Source of the DNA: Bettongia penicillata ogilbyi
Taxonomy: Eukaryota > Chordata > Mammalia > Diprotodontia > Potoroidae
Assembly (NCBI GenBank): GCA_023548195.1
Contig: JAJHZJ010000311.1
Coordinates: forward strand, 1,875,836 to 1,939,835
Direction of reading: 5' to 3'
DNA: 64,000 nucleotides
Positions 40,728-52,915 of this stretch are shown here, piece by piece (within the stretch, counting starts at the first letter, position 1; every line of letters starts with the position of its first letter). The position numbers and the translations under genes were made by a program. The notes below the pieces were generated by a model, which worked only from the letters and a program-made list of their open reading frames with translations, was not told where the DNA came from and made no database searches.

Positions 40728-40968
40728 TATAAGCATATATTATACATACACACATGCACATATATATACATGCATGCATTGTATATATGCATACTTGATA
40801 TAGATGTGTACACGTATATGTATGTGATTATATTTAGACACATATACACATATATACATACATATGTATATGATGCACTGTTCATGCATACATGCATGTT
40901 TATATGCATGCACATATACTACATGCACATATGTGTGTACATGCATATACATATCTCTCTCTCTCTAT
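40728..40968. repeat. Complex (TA/CA/TG)n microsatellite, about 240 bp
   Basis: Alternating purine-pyrimidine runs such as CACATATATATACATGCATGC, ending (CT)n at 40953-40966. Long frames on both strands here (Tyr/Ile/His/Met/Cys) are repeat artefacts. Confidence 0.95.
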
Positions 40969-41409
40969 CTTTTCATGTCATGGTGTGCAGTCCCCTTCCA
41001 ATTCTAGTGAGTGAACCTTGTCTCCACCAACTTATCACCAACTTATCAATATTTTTTCTAAACTACGGGGGCCAGAACTGAAACTATGGGGTTTCAGATT
41101 CCTCAAAGTTAGGAAAGATCTCAGAGGTCATTCTTATGCTAACACTAACAGGGGTCACATAATTAATTAACCTATTGGGATCCAACTCTTATTGTAATAG
41201 GTATCCCTTCTCTGACACTCCCAACAAAAGCTAGTCATAAAGCTCTTAATTGAAGCACAGGGCCAAGGATGGATCCCTGGAGCACTATACTAGATACCTC
41301 TTTGCAAGTTAAAATCCCACAGCAATGATTCTGCGGATGGTTGTTCAACTAGTTCCAAATCTACCCAACTCTTGAGTAGCCCCACTTCTCTCCATCTCCT
41401 CTAAAAGAA

Positions 41410-41890
41410 TAGCATGAGGGACTTATCAGATGCAGTTGGTGATGAGGACCTGGAGCTTAAAAGAGAAGTTAAGACTGAACATATAGGAGTCATCTTTAAA
41501 GAAATAATTCAAGCTGTGGGAGTTGATAAGATCCCTGAGAGAGGGTGTGGAGAGGGCCCAGGACAGAGCCTTGATGGATATTCACAATTATTGGGTAGGG
41601 CATGAATAATGCTCCAGAAAAGAAAACTGAAGAATGGTCAGACTGCCAGAAGAATCAGAATAATGGTGGGGTGGAAAGATTGTCTGGAAGGAAGTAGTCA
41701 ACAGTGTCAAGAACTGCAGAAAAGTCAGTAAGGGGAAGGCCTGAAAGAGGCTATCAGACTGCAAATAAGAGACCTTTCATCCATGGAGAGAGCAGGTTCA
41801 TTCAGGGGCTGGTCCTGAAGCCAGATTTCAGAAGATTCAGAAGCGAGTAGGAGGAAAGTGAAGGCAAGGAATATAAACAGATTTTCATAG
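41410..41890 (-). repeat. L2-like LINE fragment, antisense
   Basis: GGCCCAGGACAGAGCC, CAACAGTGTCAAGAACTGC, AGAGAGCAGGTTCATTC and AAGCCAGATTTCAG occur in the same order as in the antisense L2 at 30376-32525. Confidence 0.65.
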
Positions 41891-41899
41891 CAGTTTGGC

Positions 41900-42210
41900 T
41901 GAGAAAGAGAAAAGAAATCTAGGTTGATAGTCCCTAATTTTAACTGTTGTGGATGCCTGTGTGTTAGGCAAATCTGACCACTCCAGGATGGACGGGGTGG
42001 GGCTGGGTAAGTATGACACCCTTCTCCACTTGTCTGAACCAGGGTTGAAGTATTGTTTCAGACACTTACTATGGTGTGAATTTGAATGAGTCTCTCTTTT
42101 CATTCTCCACTTTTCCTGTGTAAATTCAGGCTTAATTCCAATACCCATTTGTTACATCCTCTTCATGTAAGATCTATCTGCAAGCAGAACACCAAAGCAA
42201 AATGAAGGTC

Positions 42211-42262
<52 letters not shown>

Positions 42263-42900
42263 GTACATCTTTCTTCTTACTGACTCTAGGCGCTGGCTGA
42301 AAGTATTCATCCTGACCTTATGTGGAAAGTATAGATTTCTTCTCATCATCCAGAGTGAACTTCCATAAACACATCTGGTGCTCATCTGGTGGATATCATC
42401 TGGTGATGATAAAAAGCTGCAGCCTGAGGTGTCCCTGATCCATGAATCCTACAACCTTAGCATCCCTAGCATCCTAGCCACTGTTGAGTTTGGTGGGCTG
42501 ATCACAGCACCCCTCTAAATCCCACTACTTAGTGGCAGGGTAAATTCCCCTCCCCCCTTCCCCTGCCCTGATCCTCCCAGCTTCTTTCCTTGGACCCTCC
42601 TGATGCTTAAAACAGTGCCTCCCATGCTGTGATCAGTGTGGCCCTCTCTGAATTCCATTGGCCTAAGGCAAATCCTCACTTGGCCTATGTTGGTTGCAGC
42701 TCTGACTCTACTTATAGTATTCATCTAATCTACCAAGTAACCATGTCAAAAAAGAAAATGAGGCTATTCTGTCATAATCTGTTCTTGAAACTACTCAGGT
42801 TCTTGGTGACTCCAGTACTTGTTTGACTAGGAAAGAATATTTGAAATACAGAGCAGCATTCTGATCAAGTCATCCTCAAAACCTGGGCATCCAGGTCCTA
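41900..42900. other. Single-copy DNA with a (TG)24 microsatellite
   Basis: A perfect TG repeat lies at 42213-42260. CATCTGGTG recurs three times at about 42370-42405. No gene or known repeat otherwise. Confidence 0.6.
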
Positions 42901-42919
42901 CCTCCTAGAATCACAAGAT

Positions 42920-43205
42920 CTAGAGTTGGAAGGAGTCCTTAGAAATCATTTAGGCCAACCCTCTCATTTTTAAGAATGAGGGGACTGAATCTCAGGGAGA
43001 TTAAATAACTCATAATTCCATGTCTTAAATATTAGAGCCAAGATCTGAACCTAGGTTCTTATCCTCATGCCAGATGCCACTAATGATGCCATTATTGATA
43101 GGCTCAAAGATGATGATCTGTAGGGGATCTTACAGACCATGAAGTCAATCCTCTTATTTTACAGATGAGGAAACAGGTTGAGGGAGGTTAAGTTACTAGC
43201 CAAAG
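42920..43205 (-). repeat. Two MIR-like fragments, antisense
   Basis: First (42905-43085): AGAGTTGGAAGGAGTCC, CAACCCTCTCATTTTTAAG, GATCTGAACCTAGGTTC. Second (43085-43205): TTATTTTACAGATGAGGAAACAG, GTTAAGTTACTAGC. Confidence 0.7.
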
Positions 43206-43263
43206 TCATTGAAGGTCCTTGAATGGGGATTGGAAAATTACTTTGGCAATTGGGTCAGGGATA

Positions 43264-43310
43264 GGTGTGTATGTGTGTGTGTCTGCATATGTGTATGTAT
43301 GAGAAAGAGA

Positions 43311-43381
<71 letters not shown>
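43264..43381. repeat. (TG)n then (GA)n about 40 compound microsatellite
   Basis: TGTGTATGTGTG up to about 43300, then AGAGAG, nearly perfect from 43314 to 43381. Likely highly polymorphic. Confidence 0.95.
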
Positions 43382-43382
<1 letters not shown>

Positions 43383-43394
43383 ACGCATTTGGGA

Positions 43395-43590
43395 GTCTAG
43401 TTAGGAGTCTGTTGCAATCATTCAGGCAATGGTCTTAACTATGATGGTGGATATGGAGGAGTGGAAAGAAGAGAATGAATGGCAGCGAAGTGGTGAGGTA
43501 GAATATATGACTTGATGATGTGAGGGAAAAAGTCTACATACTGAAGCTACAAACCCAAGTGACTGGAAGGATGGTGGTTGGAGTAACACA
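43395..43590 (-). repeat. L2 fragment, antisense
   Basis: GTCTGTTGCAATCATTCAGG, ATATATGACTTGATGATG and GGAAGGATGGTGGTTGG follow the order of the antisense L2. The stretch 43600-44330 is unclassified. Confidence 0.55.
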
Positions 43591-44334
43591 GGGAGGAAGG
43601 GATTTGAACTCAGGTTCTTGAAAACCAATATTCTTTCCACTTTACTCATCACACTTTCTGCTCTCCTAATATGTACCTTCCTCGTCCCCATTTATAGTGT
43701 AATGAAAACAGTGTGCCCTTTATGGTAGAGTTCTCATCACTCCCATGGTGTAAAGAACATTTTATTATGGATCTCTAAAGGGCCCTGCTAGCTCTGGGCT
43801 CACAGGATAACTCCTGCACTTTTCAGATTTACTGTCCAGCAAAGTCCATTTCACATCCGTGTGTTTGAGTTCCCAGGAGAGGAAGGTCAGCTAGAGGCCA
43901 TGCCAAGCTGGCAAAAGGGGCAGAGGGAGAATACAGATCACCTCTTCTCCCCAGTCCTTCTCCTTCCACAACCCAATGGTCCCACAGTGGCCCTGGGAGT
44001 CTCTAGTCTTTCAGATATGTTGTTGTTGGTCCTGCCATAAAGGGTAATTGTCGATGAGGGATGTTCTATATCTAAATAAAACAATGTTAGTTACAGTCTT
44101 CCTTAAACTTTGTTAAGGAGGACATAATTACCTAGTAAATCTCATCTGGGCTCAGTCAAATGCTCCAAAGGTTCCAGAACTCACTGTTCCCTCCCCATTC
44201 TCTTGTAGAAAAAATGGAACTCTGGCTTATATCAGCTTCCTGGAAAATTTGAGGTTCTTTCTGTGCAAGAAATGAAAAAAAGTACAGAGGAAAAGCCTCT
44301 TTGGTCCTTGTCCCAGGAAGAAAAATGAAGGTCT

Positions 44335-44720
44335 CTTTGCAGTGAAGGTCAGACTCCTCTCCTCTTCAAGCAGACAAGCATATATTAAGCACCAAGTACT
44401 ATGAGAAGTGTCAGGAAATGAAGACAAAATTAAAACAGTTCTAATTGTCAAGGGGTTTATAGTCCACTGGGGAAATAAAATATAAACAGATAAGTAAACT
44501 TTTTAAATGTACAAAATTTATACAAAATAAGTTTCTCAGTGAGGAACAGAGCAACAATAATGGGGAGAATCTGGAAATGTCTCATGTAGAAAAAGGCACT
44601 CAAATCTTGAAGAGAGATGGGCATCCCAAAGAGGAAGAGGTGAATATGGCCAGCATTCTAGGCATAGGGGACCATCTGTGCAAAGGCATAGGGGTAGGAG
44701 AGGGAATTTCATGTATAAAA
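44335..44720 (-). repeat. L2 3' half, antisense
   Basis: AAGCATATATTAAGCACC (reversed end), TCAAGGGGTTTATAGTCCAC, GGCATCCCAAAGAGG and CATTCTAGGCATAGGGG. Confidence 0.65.
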
Positions 44721-44859
44721 GATAGCAAGTTAGCTAGTTTATCTGGAAGGTAGTGTCCCCTTCCATGAGGATGATATATAATCAGCCCAGATTGTGGAGG
44801 ACGCCATGTTGTCACATTTGAAAATTCCACCCTTCCAACTATGTGTTGCCTTCCTCTAT

Positions 44860-44965
44860 TAGAATATAAGTTTTTGAAAGCAGTGACTGTCTTAGCTAAC
44901 TGATATTTGTATCACCAGGGCTTGGGATATAGAAAGTGCTTAATAACTGCATTTTCATTCATTTA
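44860..44965 (+). repeat. L2 3' end
   Basis: AGAATATAAGTTTTTGAAAGC, CACCAGGGCTTGGGATATAG, AAAGTGCTTAATAACTGC. Confidence 0.65.
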
Positions 44966-44989
44966 TTCAAATGGGAAAATGGGAATGTT

Positions 44990-45730
44990 TGAGTTGATCA
45001 CTGCAGACCTTTTGGCTATAGATTGAAAGACTTTTCCTTAGATTGATCTCCTGAATACATATTTAGCTTTCCAGGTCTTCACAGACTCTTTTAGGTCAAG
45101 CTCTGTCATCAATTATTCTGAAAAATAAAACATGAATCCAGAAACCAGAATTCTAAACCCTTTGAGCTCTCTATTTAAAATACTCACTCCATGAGTCCAG
45201 AAATAAAGAACTTTTAAAATACACAATATAAAATCACACAATCAACACCACCTGAGTTATATAAGCAGTTGCATAATGCCATGATGGGAACAAATCATTT
45301 TAATCTCTTTAATTGCTATCAAACCTTTGAAAACAATTTTTAGCAAGAGCTGTTATCCATTGTTTGCTTAAGAAAAAAAATTCAAAAGAAGTCTGATCCC
45401 TGCTATCACCTATCTCATTAATAATGTGAGATAAAAATGAGATAGTCACTAAGATGGATTCAGGGAAGGGGAGGACTGGCTAAGACCCTTTTTAATCCAA
45501 GGGACCCAGTTTATACAATTCCTGCCTCTGACTCCCTCTAACTTAGGACTGCCAGTGATAGGTTGAGTCACAAGGGCAGGGCATCTGAACCTTAAAAGTT
45601 TCATCACTGAATGTCTAGACAGGTGGGTGAAGCATATGGAGAGTATGGCAGCAGCCGTATGTAATATGTCATTACAGGGGCAGTGTGTCAAAATTAAAAA
45701 TGCTATGGAAATGCAGGGAATTCCTTTGTT
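44990..45730. other. Unclassified, partly AT-rich; possible conserved non-coding DNA
   Basis: No repeat family seen. A 25-nt stretch (45153-45177, starting CTAAACCCTTTGAGC) recurs exactly at 49112-49136. About 45280-45400 is AT-rich with homeodomain-like words. No coding evidence. Confidence 0.3.
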
Positions 45731-46189
45731 ATCATTGCCCCTGAATGAATTGTTTGCACTGCCCCATATCTCTACTTCCATACCACCTGTTCTTGCCTTT
45801 AAGTCCCTGGAAATCTCACTTCCACTCCCATCACTTACTGGAACTGCATTCTTGAAGGTCACCAGTGACTTTCTAATGACCAGATCCAATGGTCTTTCTA
45901 AGCCTTCATTCTCCTCAATTTATCTGCAGTATTTAATAGTCCCCTTCCGGAAACTCTCTCCTTTTTTCACCACTAACCTGGTTCTCCTTTTGTCATTAGA
46001 CATTCCTCTGGCTCCTTCACTGATGACTCTTCTTCAACCAACCAACCAACCAACCAATCAATAAGCATTTATTAGGCACCTCCTCTGTGTTAAGCCCTGG
46101 GGATATGAAAATCCTCCACATCAACTTACTTCCAAATCACTTCAGCTTTCACAGAAACAAAAGTGAAACCATCCCGGTTCTCAGGGAAT

Positions 46190-46790
46190 TGAATTCTAGG
46201 AAATCAATAAACTTACTAAGTGCCTACTATGTGCAAGCCCTATGCAAAGCATATAAAAAGGGATATAAATGGAAAAAAGAAAGACAATCTCTTCCCTCCA
46301 AGTGTTTATACTTTAATGGTGAAAGACAACACATGAAACGAGGGTGAAAAGTGGAGGCAGGAAAGTACCCAGGGTAGGGGTGTGACGGATTCCCATCTGA
46401 AGGGGTGCAGATGGATAGAAAATGAAGAGATGGCTGGCCTGGGAGCCTTCTTTAAATGGAAGTTTGGGGAAGGAGGAGAGAACAAGTGTGTACATATACA
46501 TATGTACATATATGCATGCATATGTGTGTATGTATATACACAGGCACACATACATATATACATATACACATATACATACATACACACACATTAAATACAA
46601 GGTAATTGGTGGGGGAGAGGAATGTACTGGCCCCTGTAGTGAGGTCAAAAAAGGTTTCATGTAGAAGGTGCCTTCAGATGAGTACTGAAGGAGATTAGCA
46701 AGCAGAGGTGAGAGGAGAGTGAATTCTAGGCATAGATGTTAAGGAAGTGGGAGATAGAGCATTGCATATAAGGAATATTATTCAGAAGGC
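46190..46790 (-). repeat. L2 fragment, antisense, with internal microsatellite
   Basis: Reversed L2 end (AATCAATAAACTTACTAAGTGC, ACTATGTGCAAGCCC), then GAAGGTGCCTTCAGATGAG and GTGAATTCTAGGCATAG. Split by an alternating TA/CA/TG microsatellite at about 46485-46590. Confidence 0.65.
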
Positions 46791-46849
46791 CAGTCTGACT
46801 GGACTGTAGAATGATGTGTAATTAGCTAGTTGGTGATGCAGACTGGAAC

Positions 46850-47030
46850 TTAAGAGAGAGGCTCTTCAGATGACCTGGATTAAAATTCTATCTCTGACAC
46901 TTACTACCTGTATGACCTTGGGTAACCACTAAATCTCTTGAGTCTCATTCAAAAGATGAAGGAATTGAATTAGATAGTCTCTGAGGTTCCTTTCAGTTCT
47001 ACCTCTCTAATCCTATGATCCTTCCATTCC
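46850..47030 (+). repeat. MIR/THER-type SINE
   Basis: CTCTGACACTTACTACCTG, GACCTTGGGTAACC, GAATTAGATAGTCTCTGAGG, TTCCTTTCAGTTCTACC. Confidence 0.75.
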
Positions 47031-48189
47031 CTAAATGGGTATCTCATTCCTTTATATTCTTTCCCTTGGATTTCATCTACTGCTATGTCATTTAACTACT
47101 GGACTATTCCAATGACTTCCAAGTCAACATCTCCTGTCCTATCCTTTTTCCTGAACTCCAGCATCAAATTTCCAAATGCCTTCTGGTATTTCCAATGGCT
47201 GCCCTACCATCATTTTAAACACAATACTTTAAAAGCTAGAATCATTACTGTTGCCCCTATCACCTACCTACCAATGACTTTATCTTCTGGTTTCCTTATT
47301 TCTCTCAATAGCACTATCATTTTTACAATTACTCAGGCTCAAAACCTCCAACTTACATTGAAATTCTTCTCCCTCAATCCAAATGAAGAGTGCCAAGTCA
47401 CTTTGCACATCATCCCTGGAGCACAATAATAACTCCTTTTTAGTTTCTCTACCTCCAATTTCTAAATACATGGCCAGAATAATCTTCCTAAAATGCTTTT
47501 GTTATCATTCATTGGGGAGAGGGAAGAAGGAAGTAGGATGGTGTTGCATAGTGGAAAGAGACACTGGCTTTATATCTAGGAAAACTAAGTTCCAACCTTT
47601 GTTTTGCAAATATGTTTTGCAAATGTATCTTCATCTGTCAAATGCAAGGGTGATCATATTTGCACATTATAGACCTTCAAGTTCCATATAAACAGGTAGT
47701 GTGAGACATCTTAGCTATTGGTTCAAATATGATAAATACTGGCCTCGTGATCCTGGGCAAGTCACTTAACCTCAAATACTCTAGGACAACCTTTTAGGAC
47801 TCTGTGGCAGAAAAGGTATGGATTTGCATTGGTGGAAGGAGCTTTCTATGTTAATGAAATGGCAGGTCCAATCTCTAGCCCTGGCCTTTTTATGACCACG
47901 TCATTCTGCTGCTCAAAAGCCTGAGAATTGAAGCCCAAACTCAGCCTGGCTTTCAAGGGTCACCATAATTTGGATTTAATCGTATATTTCTGACTTTTTC
48001 TTCCATAGCTTTTTAATGATAACCTCCCATCACTACTAGACACATGATGTAAGTGGATGATGTCTTTAGTGTTCCTGTCTTCATACCTTTAATCATGCTG
48101 TTTTGTTTGTCCCCTTCCCACTACCTACCAAAGCCCCTCCCATATTTTTTAAGGCTCAATTGAAAACAAACATATACAATATTAATGAC

Positions 48190-48980
48190 AAATTTAACAA
48201 ACATTTATTAAGTATCTTGGATGTGCAGAATTGGGGCAGCTAAGTGGCAGAGTGGATAGAGTGCCAAGACTACAGTCAGGAAGACTCATCCTCCGGAGTT
48301 CAAATCTAGCTTCAGATATTTATCAAGCGTGACATTGAGCAAGTCACTTAATCTTGTTTGCCTCTGTCTTCTTGTCTGTAAAATGAGTTGGGAGAAAAAT
48401 GGTAAACCAATTCCAGTATCTTTGCCAAGAAAACCTCAAATGGGGCCACAGAGTCTCAGACATGACTGAAATGAATGAACATAACGGTGTACAGAATACC
48501 GTGCTCAGTGCTAGAGAAGACAGGCAATTTAGTTGAGATGAAGTCCCCATCCTCGCGGAACTTAAAGACTAAGAGGAGGACAAGACACAAATACCAGGAC
48601 TGGTAATATACAATGTCACATAATAAGTACAAGAGAAAGACCCCAAACTAAGTGCCCTGTAAGGGACAGAGATGGGGAATTGAGAAAGGAGTTCATGAAA
48701 GGCTTCATAGAGGAGGTGGCATTTGAGTTGGGTTTCAACATGAAGTTTAAAGGAATTTGACAATTGAAGAAAGGAAGGGAAAATATTCTGGGGCATAGGA
48801 AATCTTCTGAGCATGTTTTGGAGACAGAATCTAATCTTGTTTTACCACAACATAGAATTCAGGGAAAGGGAAGGTAGAATCAGACTGTGGAGGACCTAGA
48901 ATGTTGGGCTTTATCAAGTGGTAAATGGGGAGCTACTGAAAACTTGAAAGCACAGCACTGACTGGCACAATGGTTCAAAA
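48190..48980 (-). repeat. L2, antisense, split by a SINE
   Basis: AACATTTATTAAGTATCTTGG before the SINE, then GTGCTCAGTGCTAGAGAAG, AGGCTTCATAGAGGAGGTGGC and GGGGCATAGGAAATC after it. Confidence 0.75.
48232..48487 (+). mobile_element. Marsupial tRNA-like SINE (TTGCCAAGAAAACC-type) with TSD
   Basis: TGTGCAGAAT (48222-48231) and TGTACAGAAT (48488-48497) flank it. The head is GGGGCAGCTAAGTGGCAG; the distinctive 3' half is CCAGTATCTTTGCCAAG, CTCAAATGGGGCCACAGAG and CAGACATGACTGAAATG. It belongs to a different SINE subfamily from that at 20416. Confidence 0.85.
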
Positions 48981-48999
48981 ATCTCTCACTAATCACCAT

Positions 49000-49210
49000 C
49001 AACTAATCTTTCCCTCTTCTGAAATTCTACAGAACATCTTATTCACATTTGGCATTTAATTTGTACCACTGCACTATTAGTCATCTCTTCACCCTTGGAT
49101 TTCTTCCAACCCTAAACCCTTTGAGCTCTCTATTTATCCAATCAGATTGTAAGCTCCTTGAGGGCAGGAATCCTATCATCTACTATTATTTATTCAACAA
49201 TTCACTTTTG
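49000..49210 (+). repeat. L2 3' end
   Basis: CAGATTGTAAGCTCCTTGAG, GGCAGGAATCCTATC. Includes the 25-nt block also present at 45153. Positions 49210-49870 following are unclassified. Confidence 0.6.
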
Positions 49211-49879
49211 CACAACAAACAATGTGTTGCTCATATTATTCTAGTCTTAACTCAATATACTATGATAAACCTTTGCCAAGTACATTATATAACTTACTTT
49301 GGGGAGAAATGGTAATCTCCCTGTTAGATTCTTCTCAACTGACACCAATATATTATTATATCATTATCATTTTGCATTCTTTTAAATCAATATTAATAGT
49401 AGCTCTTCTGGTGATGCAGTGACCATAATTCATGAAATTCTAGCATCTGAAAAATTTAAATTGTGTGTATCCAGAGGGCAGTGGAGAGCTATATGACAGG
49501 TATAGCGGGTTACATGACATTACCAGTGAAGAATCATGCAAGGAAAGCAACAGGAGACTGTCATCAGAGAGGTTTATGATTGTAATGTCAAAAGTGCTAT
49601 TCTAGCATTCTTAAATCTTTGAATTTAAAAAAGTTAACAACTGTTTCTCAATATAATTTGACTTCCTTTGTAATTTTACATATTTTATGCACTTAAGAAG
49701 GATTCAAAAGCTTCATCAGACTTCCAAAGGTGAAGAACCTCTTAGAAAAGGCTCTCTGAGCATTGAATGAACCCCTTGTGGAGGATTTATGTAGGAAGAA
49801 AAGGTGTGGACAGATCATGAGCTCCACCACTGGAGAGCATACATGTAGCAATGATGTCACTTGGGTTCACAACCTTGGT

Positions 49880-50715
49880 GTCAGCCTCAGCTCACTCTCA
49901 TTCACCTAACCTATCCATTCACTTGACAAATTATAACATTTCTTCCTCCACAGCTTCATTCACATTCATTTTTTCCTCTCTACCCACAGTCACCACATTA
50001 CTTCAAGCTCTCATCAGGTGTCCTAATTAACCTTCCTGCCTCCTATCTCTAGCTAGTCAACCTGATTTGCCACCTAGCTACCAGTCAGACTATCACCTCT
50101 CAATAAACTTCTGTGGCTCCCTATTAGTTCTATAACCAATTATTATTAACTCTTCTGTCTGACATTTAAAGTACTTTACAATCTGACCCCAACCTACCTC
50201 TCCACACTGACTAGATATTGCTCACCTTCATGCATTCTATGACTTTGTCCAACAAACCTTCTTACTGTTCTTCATATATAGCACTCCCATTTTACATCTG
50301 CATTGGCTGGTTCTCATGCCTATAATGTTCTTCTTCCTCACTTCCACCTCTTAGAATCTGGAGTCTCCATTAAGACACAGATCAAGTTCTACCTTTCTCT
50401 TAGGTCCTTTCCTGAGTGCCCCAAATTAATGCTCCCTAATCATCTTGCATCTATTTTGTATATAATTTTTTATATTTAAAGATATAAATATATTTAAAGA
50501 TTTTTAATAATATAATATATAATAATATATTAATATATAATATTATATATAATAATATAATATAATAATAATATTTAAAGATATTTATATGTTTTTCTTT
50601 ATAGAAAGTAAGCTCCTTGAGGCCAGGAATTGTTTTACTTTTGTTCTTGCATTCCCAACACATAGAACAATGCCTGGCACACAGTAAACATTTAACAAAT
50701 GTTTACTGACTGATC
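49880..50715 (+). repeat. L2 3' region with AT microsatellite
   Basis: CAACCTTGGTGTCAGCC through CTCTGTGGCTCC-like (CTTCTGTGGCTCCCTATTAG), TACTTTACAATCTGACCCC, CTTGAGGCCAGGAATTG and ACAATGCCTGGCACACAG. An (ATAATAT)n expansion at about 50458-50590 interrupts it. Confidence 0.8.
50458..50590. repeat. AT-rich (TATAATAA)n microsatellite
   Basis: About 130 bp composed almost only of A and T, imperfectly repeated; self-complementary and prone to cruciform or slippage. Confidence 0.9.
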
Positions 50716-50932
50716 AGAGATCTGTTGAAATGTCAAAGTATTAATGGTGGTAAATGATATTACCTAGGATATGCCGAGTGCTACTTGGCATGGAAGTAGG
50801 CAATGTCAAGAGGACTTCTTGAATCATGTGTCAGTCTTGTAACTCAGGGATGCTCTGTGAACTATCTCACCCACAGGTAGAACATGTACACCATCAATAA
50901 GATTGCACTGCATTTCCCTACATACATTAAAA

Positions 50933-51190
50933 GGGCAGCAAGGCGGCAGAATGGATAGAGTGCTGGTCCTGTGATCAGGAAAATTCATCTCTTTATGTTC
51001 AAATCTGCCCTCAGATACTTCCTTCCCATGTGACCCTGGGCAAGTCACTGAACCCTGTTTCCTTAGTTTCTTCATCTTTAAAATGAGCTGGAGAAGGAAA
51101 TAGCAATGCACTCCAGTATCTTTGCCATGAAAATCCCAAATGGGGGGTCAAGAAAGAGTAAGACATGACGGAAACAACTCAATAACAATA
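50933..51190 (+). mobile_element. Marsupial SINE, same subfamily as 48232
   Basis: GGGCAGCAAGGCGGCAG head, CCAGTATCTTTGCCATG, CCCAAATGGGGGGTC, GACATGACGGAAAC tail. Flanks TACATACATT (50919) and TACATACACT (51191) form an imperfect TSD. Confidence 0.85.
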
Positions 51191-51199
51191 TACATACAC

Positions 51200-51680
51200 T
51201 GAAAACACAACTAAGAGCTGTTCATATTAAGGAAGTTCCTAATCCTGGTTTGAATAATGTAGGTCTTGTTATGTACCACCTAAGTAAGGAAACTGCCAAG
51301 GAGAACTGAGTTCCACTTCTTTGTTTATTCTGATGAGCCCTGGGTAGATTGTTGAGGCTGCTTGCATTAGTTCTCATCAAAGGTGTCAAAGAGCAGAACA
51401 GCTTTGCCTCTGGGCAGGAACAATGCCTGCTGTCTGAATTCTGGCAAACCTTTCATTTCTGTCCAAGTGGCAAGTGAGGGTAAATTTTATCTTGAGGTAA
51501 GAGGTGAGGGCTGGGAATAGTCTGTGTCAATCATTGCCATTGTACTAACATCTTTAATTTACAGGAAGCTCTAAAGACCTTAAGCAACCTGATGTAAAGG
51601 ATGGACTTGGGTTTTTGTCTTCGCTCTTCTACTAACTAGTTTTATGATGGTGAATAAGTTGGTTCACAATAATAATGAAT
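51200..51680. other. Unclassified DNA
   Basis: No feature recognised. Confidence 0.4.
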
Positions 51681-51689
51681 TACATTCAT

Positions 51690-51910
51690 ATAGTACCTGA
51701 ATATATATAATATGCTTTCCTTAGAACAATCTTATGAGGCAGGTGTGGAGGGAGGTACATGAATTATTTCCCTCATTTTACCTACATGACTTGCCCTTAG
51801 TCACATGGTAATAGGTCTGGGATTTCACCCAGGTCTTCTGATCCCCAAGTTTAATGCTCTTTCTACTTTAATTCCCTAGGATTCCATTTTCTCATTTGTA
51901 AATTAAGAGA
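51690..51910 (-). repeat. MIR-like, antisense
   Basis: ACATTCATATAGTACCTG, TCTTATGAGGCAGGTG, TTGCCCTTAGTCACATGG, CACCCAGGTCTTCTGATC. Confidence 0.65.
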
Positions 51911-52309
51911 CTTAAACAAGATGATCTCTAAAGTCACTTCTAATTCCCAAGTGGTATGGATTCATGAGGACTGGGGCTAGTGGTCTCACTTCAATTCCTG
52001 TCAGCCTTTTGAAACTGGCAGAATATAGAAGGAATCAAATGTACTGGGGATCTGTCCAAGGTTCTGAGGATTAGCAGTAAAGGATCCAAGATTAGAAACC
52101 AGCTCTCCTAATTCCACTATTCTCCCCACTAGCCTAAAATTTCTGATAAAGGCATCTTTTATAATTCTTTCCTTGTCTTATTTCAAGCAAATAAGAATTT
52201 ACATCATTGATGTTTGATTTGGATTGAAAAGTGGGTCTTAACGTGTATCAGACAATATCACTTTATAGGTGTTTTGGGTTAGTTCCCTGATTGTTTCAAG
52301 TGTTTAAAT

Positions 52310-52650
52310 TCTTAAGTAAATTTTAAGTTCCTTGAGGACAAAGACTATGCTTTATAATCCTCTTAGATTTAATACAGCACCTCTAACAGCACTGTGTTCA
52401 TGGAAGAAGCTCAATAAATACATATTAAATCATTACTTCCTGAATAGTAGTAAGTTTACAGGACCATAGATGTCATGCTGGAAAGTACCTCCAATGCCCT
52501 CTTGTCCAATGTCCTCTATTTTAAAATGGAAAAAAACTGGGGCCCAGGAAGCCTAGGTGACCTTCCAAAAATCACACAGGAGTCAGAGACAAATTTAAAC
52601 CAAGTTTCATTTCAGAAAAATGACTGTTTTCACTATAATATACTGGATCC
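52310..52650. repeat. L2 3' end (+) followed by antisense MIR
   Basis: 52310-52435 (+): TAAGTTCCTTGAGGACAAAG, AGCTCAATAAATACATATT. 52440-52650 (-): AAAATGGAAAAAAACTGGGG, AAAAATCACACAGGAGTC. Positions 51911-52309 are mostly unclassified. Confidence 0.65.
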
Positions 52651-52654
52651 CTCG

Positions 52655-52915
52655 TTAGCAGCTGGGTGGTGCAGTGGTCAGAATGTTTGGGCCTACAATC
52701 AGGAAGACTGAATTCAAATCTAACATTTTCTGACTGTATGACCCTTGGCAAGTGACTTTACCTCTGCCTGCCTTAGTTTCCTCAATTGTAAAATGGTAAC
52801 AATAACAATACCTACTTCCCAGTGTTATTGTGAGGAGCATATCATGTATTTGTAAAGTGCTTAGCAGAGTGCTGGAATATTGCAGGTGTTTAATAAATGC
52901 TTGTTCTCTTGCTTT
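52655..52915 (+). mobile_element. Marsupial tRNA-like/CORE SINE
   Basis: AGCTGGGTGGTGCAGTGG head, CAATCAGGAAGACTG, CTTGGCAAGTGACTTTACC, TTATTGTGAGGAGC, GTGCTTAGCAGAGTGC, TTTAATAAATGCTTG. Confidence 0.85.

Larger units (their letters stand above)
45735..48160 (+). pseudogene. L2 LINE reverse-transcriptase relic, sense, in pieces
   Basis: The piece at 45735-46030 translates to GTAFLKVTSDFL in the frame that L2 RT uses just before the LDLSAAFDT box. The piece at 47040-47490 follows the order of L2 coding after the YADD box, and 47850-48160 (CATTCTGCTGCTCAAAAGCC, TCAGCCTGGCTTTCAAGG) is the L2 3' region. In between are an antisense L2 (46190-46790), a microsatellite (46485-46590) and a SINE (46850-47030). 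I infer one original element broken by later insertions. Confidence 0.6.

Noticed and set aside
40503..41081. 192-aa frame rich in Tyr/Ile/His/Met
   Set aside because: Most of it reads through the TA/CA/TG microsatellite 40728-40968.
42213..42260. CRISPR-like or other array
   Set aside because: Plain (TG)24 microsatellite without spacers; the genome is mammalian.
46039..46061. (CCAA)n short tandem
   Set aside because: Only about five units; ordinary simple repeat in an L2 junction.
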